Origin: Lentilactobacillus diolivorans DSM 14421
GTDB lineage: Bacteria; Bacillota; Bacilli; Lactobacillales; Lactobacillaceae
DNA length: 64,000 bases
Direction of reading: 5' to 3'
Assembly (NCBI RefSeq): GCF_001434255.1
Contig: NZ_AZEY01000107.1
Coordinates: 1 to 64,000, forward strand
This document shows positions 62,408 to 64,000 of the stretch, in pieces. The notes beneath the pieces were generated by a model. That model made no database searches. It was not told the origin of the DNA and saw nothing but the letters and a program-made list of their open reading frames with translations. The position numbers and the translations under genes were made by a program. How positions within the stretch are numbered: position 1 is the stretch's first letter; every line of letters starts with the position of its first letter.

Positions 62408-63599
62408 CTTCGCTCACCTCATTTCCTGAAATAGCACCCAGAACGGCACCTCGAATGATGATTCCCAATAGATGCTTCTGATCATCCACCACGGCATATG
62501 GAATCGGTGTTTGAGAAATTTGTTCCATAATTGTCGTAATCGGCGTATCAGGACCAGTTGTTGGGACATTTTTTTGAACAACTGAATCTAGTTTTGTAAT
62601 TTTTTGTTTAATCAAATCCATTGCATGACTAGCATCAACAGTCCCAACAAATTCACGTTTATTATTAACCACGTAAACCGAAGAAATTTCGTTTTCCAAC
62701 ATCCGACGCATTGCAATTCTTGGCCCATCTTTATCAATATTAACAATGTTTGGCCGAATCATAACATTTGATGCGGTCAGGACCTTTGTTCGATCAACAT
62801 CTTCAATAAATCGTTCAACGTATTCATTCGCCGGCTGAGTCAAAATCTCTTCCGGAGTCCCAGTTTGGACAACTTGACCATCTCGCATAATCATAATCCG
62901 ATCGCCAATTCGCAATGCTTCATTCAAATCATGAGAAATAAAGACAATTGTCTTATGCAAATTTTCTTGAAGATCCAACAATTCGTTCTGCATATCTTTT
63001 CGGTTAAGTGGATCAAGAGCTGAAAATGCCTCGTCCATCAATAAAATTTGCGAGTCATTTGCTAATGCACGGGCAAGTCCAACCCGCTGTTGCATCCCAC
63101 CAGATAATTGAGTTGGATACTGATCATCATAACCATCAAGGCCAACCAGCTCTAAAGCGTCGTGAGCTTTGCTTAGTCTGGTATCCCTATCAACACCCTG
63201 AATTTCTAATCCATAGGCGGTATTATCAATGATTGTTCGGTTTGGAAAAAGGGCAAAATTTTGAAAAACCATGCTCATTTTCTTGCGACGGACTTCGAGT
63301 AATTGTTTTTTACCAAGTGATGTTAAATCTTGACCATCAATTAACACGTGTCCGGATGTTGGCTCAATTAATCGGTTAATCATTCGGATCATTGTTGACT
63401 TACCACTACCTGATAATCCCATGATCACAAAGATTTCACCATCATTGACCTCAAAGTTGGCATCAGTAACACCAACCGTTGCACCAACTGATTTTAAGAT
63501 ATCAGCTTTCGACTTACCAGCCTTTAATAATTCTTGGGCCTTTGGAATTCTTCTTCCAAAAATTTTGGTAAGATGTTGCACTTGTAATTTCGCTGTCAT
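62400..63599 (-). CDS. opuAA: Glycine betaine/proline betaine ABC transporter ATP-binding protein
   Basis: 399 residues. Walker A GLSGSGKST near 60, Q-loop VFQNFALFPN, signature LSGGMQQRVGLARAL near 168, Walker B ILLMDEAFSALD near 190. Two C-terminal CBS domains (~265-390) serve as ionic-strength or cyclic-dinucleotide sensors in OpuA-type systems. GGAGG precedes the ATG. First gene of the operon, presumably induced by osmotic stress. Confidence 0.96.
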   Translation of the reverse strand: MTAKLQVQHLTKIFGRRIPKAQELLKAGKSKADILKSVGATVGVTDANFEVNDGEIFVIMGLSGSGKSTMIRMINRLIEPTSGHVLIDGQDLTSLGKKQLLEVRRKKMSMVFQNFALFPNRTIIDNTAYGLEIQGVDRDTRLSKAHDALELVGLDGYDDQYPTQLSGGMQQRVGLARALANDSQILLMDEAFSALDPLNRKDMQNELLDLQENLHKTIVFISHDLNEALRIGDRIMIMRDGQVVQTGTPEEILTQPANEYVERFIEDVDRTKVLTASNVMIRPNIVNIDKDGPRIAMRRMLENEISSVYVVNNKREFVGTVDASHAMDLIKQKITKLDSVVQKNVPTTGPDTPITTIMEQISQTPIPYAVVDDQKHLLGIIIRGAVLGAISGNEVSEDE

Positions 63600-64000
63600 G
63601 CTTTCCTCCTATCAAAATTCATAGTGACATAACAAAAAACAATTTCAGAATGACACTCCCGGCATGCGGAAATGAAATTTGAATAATTGAATAACAGGAA
63701 TAACTTTAACAAAAAATAGCCACCGTTTCAAATATTTAGTTATTTTATGTTATCAGTTCAATTACAATTTAATGTGTCCAAAAGCCCATGGCATTAAGAA
63801 TCCAGACGTCATTATTAATAATCTATGCCTAAACAGGCATCATAGCGACTAATGGTCTATCTTATGCGGTTTACCCCTAATTATTCAATTTATTTCGAAT
63901 TTAATCTTTTTGACGCTTTAATTTGAATCGAAACTGAAAAATCAGACAAATCATAGTGATTTTCTCAAACTAATTAAAGTCAAATTTTACAATTAGAAAT
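63600..64000. other. Region upstream of the glycine betaine operon
   Basis: 400 nt without a gene, very AT-rich. Candidate minus-strand promoters are visible (TTGAAA-17-TAAAGT and TTGAAC-17-TAAATA between about 63690 and 63770), neither convincing. No riboswitch or repeat unit recognised up to the window edge. Confidence 0.4.

Overview
The window is a stretch of low-GC Firmicutes chromosome, very probably from a Lactobacillaceae member (Lactobacillus sensu lato). The indications are the gene content and order (ptsHI next to clpE, a single fab-acc cluster with FabT, RpiR-gntK-gntP, a C69 dipeptidase), Gram-positive envelope genes (lipoteichoic and wall teichoic acid synthesis), strong AGGAGG-type ribosome binding sites, frequent TTG starts and cre/CtsR/FabT/BirA-type sites. 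The species cannot be fixed from the sequence alone. No prophage, insertion sequence, CRISPR array or plasmid gene is visible. Most genes are on the minus strand. Starts were corrected where a ribosome binding site favours an internal codon.

Layout. 1-220: leader and two tandem promoters of an rRNA operon whose 16S gene lies off the left edge on the minus strand. 0.6-6.1 kb: lipoteichoic acid operon (two glycolipid glucosyltransferases, a LafC-like membrane protein, LtaS). 6.2-8.5 kb: ptsI, ptsH and a small conserved-looking gene. 9-11.4 kb: clpE with a CtsR operator. 11.7-16.1 kb: a histidine-rich MucBP-like protein, a dipeptidase, RF3. 16.4-19.9 kb: wall teichoic acid genes tagD, an unknown gene, tagF-like. 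19.9-26 kb: housekeeping genes (AI-2E exporter family, DUF402, recX, flavodoxin, YihY, mnaA). 26-31 kb: M29 aminopeptidase, GT2/GtrA pair, an amino-acid ABC pair without an ATPase. 31-36.8 kb: oxidoreductases, cupin, tRNA-Arg(CCT), DEAD-box helicase, a GH25 protein with a ruined active site. 36.8-41 kb: gluconate uptake and kinase with an RpiR regulator. 41.3-42.9 kb: bioY and birA with a BirA box. 43.3-53.3 kb: the complete type II fatty-acid cluster fabZ-fabT-fabH-acpP-fabD-fabG-fabF-accB-fabZ2-accC-accD-accA-fabI. BirA and BioY upstream on the map supply the biotin that AccB needs. 53.5-54.8 kb: SPFH protein plus a small NfeD-like OB-fold protein. 55-60.5 kb: deoxynucleoside catabolism (deoC, deoB, deoD, deoR, pdp). 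60.6-63.6 kb: glycine-betaine ABC transporter.

The most unusual signal is not a gene. At eight intergenic sites a structured element recurs. The long form is about 110 bp and is an imperfect palindrome made of an outer stem, a conserved asymmetric internal loop (CCCGGCCATATAAG-like on the left, TTATATTCTGG plus CTAACCGC on the right), and an inner stem ending in AATATTC-7 nt-GAATATT. The stem sequences differ from copy to copy but stay complementary, while the loop motifs are constant, so structure rather than sequence appears to be kept. At three sites the complete palindrome is preceded by two or three tandem, about 84-95 bp units carrying only the left half, so several left arms face one right arm. 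Several copies are joined to a GGGACAAAA terminator-like hairpin through a conserved TCACGATTATTACCGAG box. I know of no described family with this architecture.
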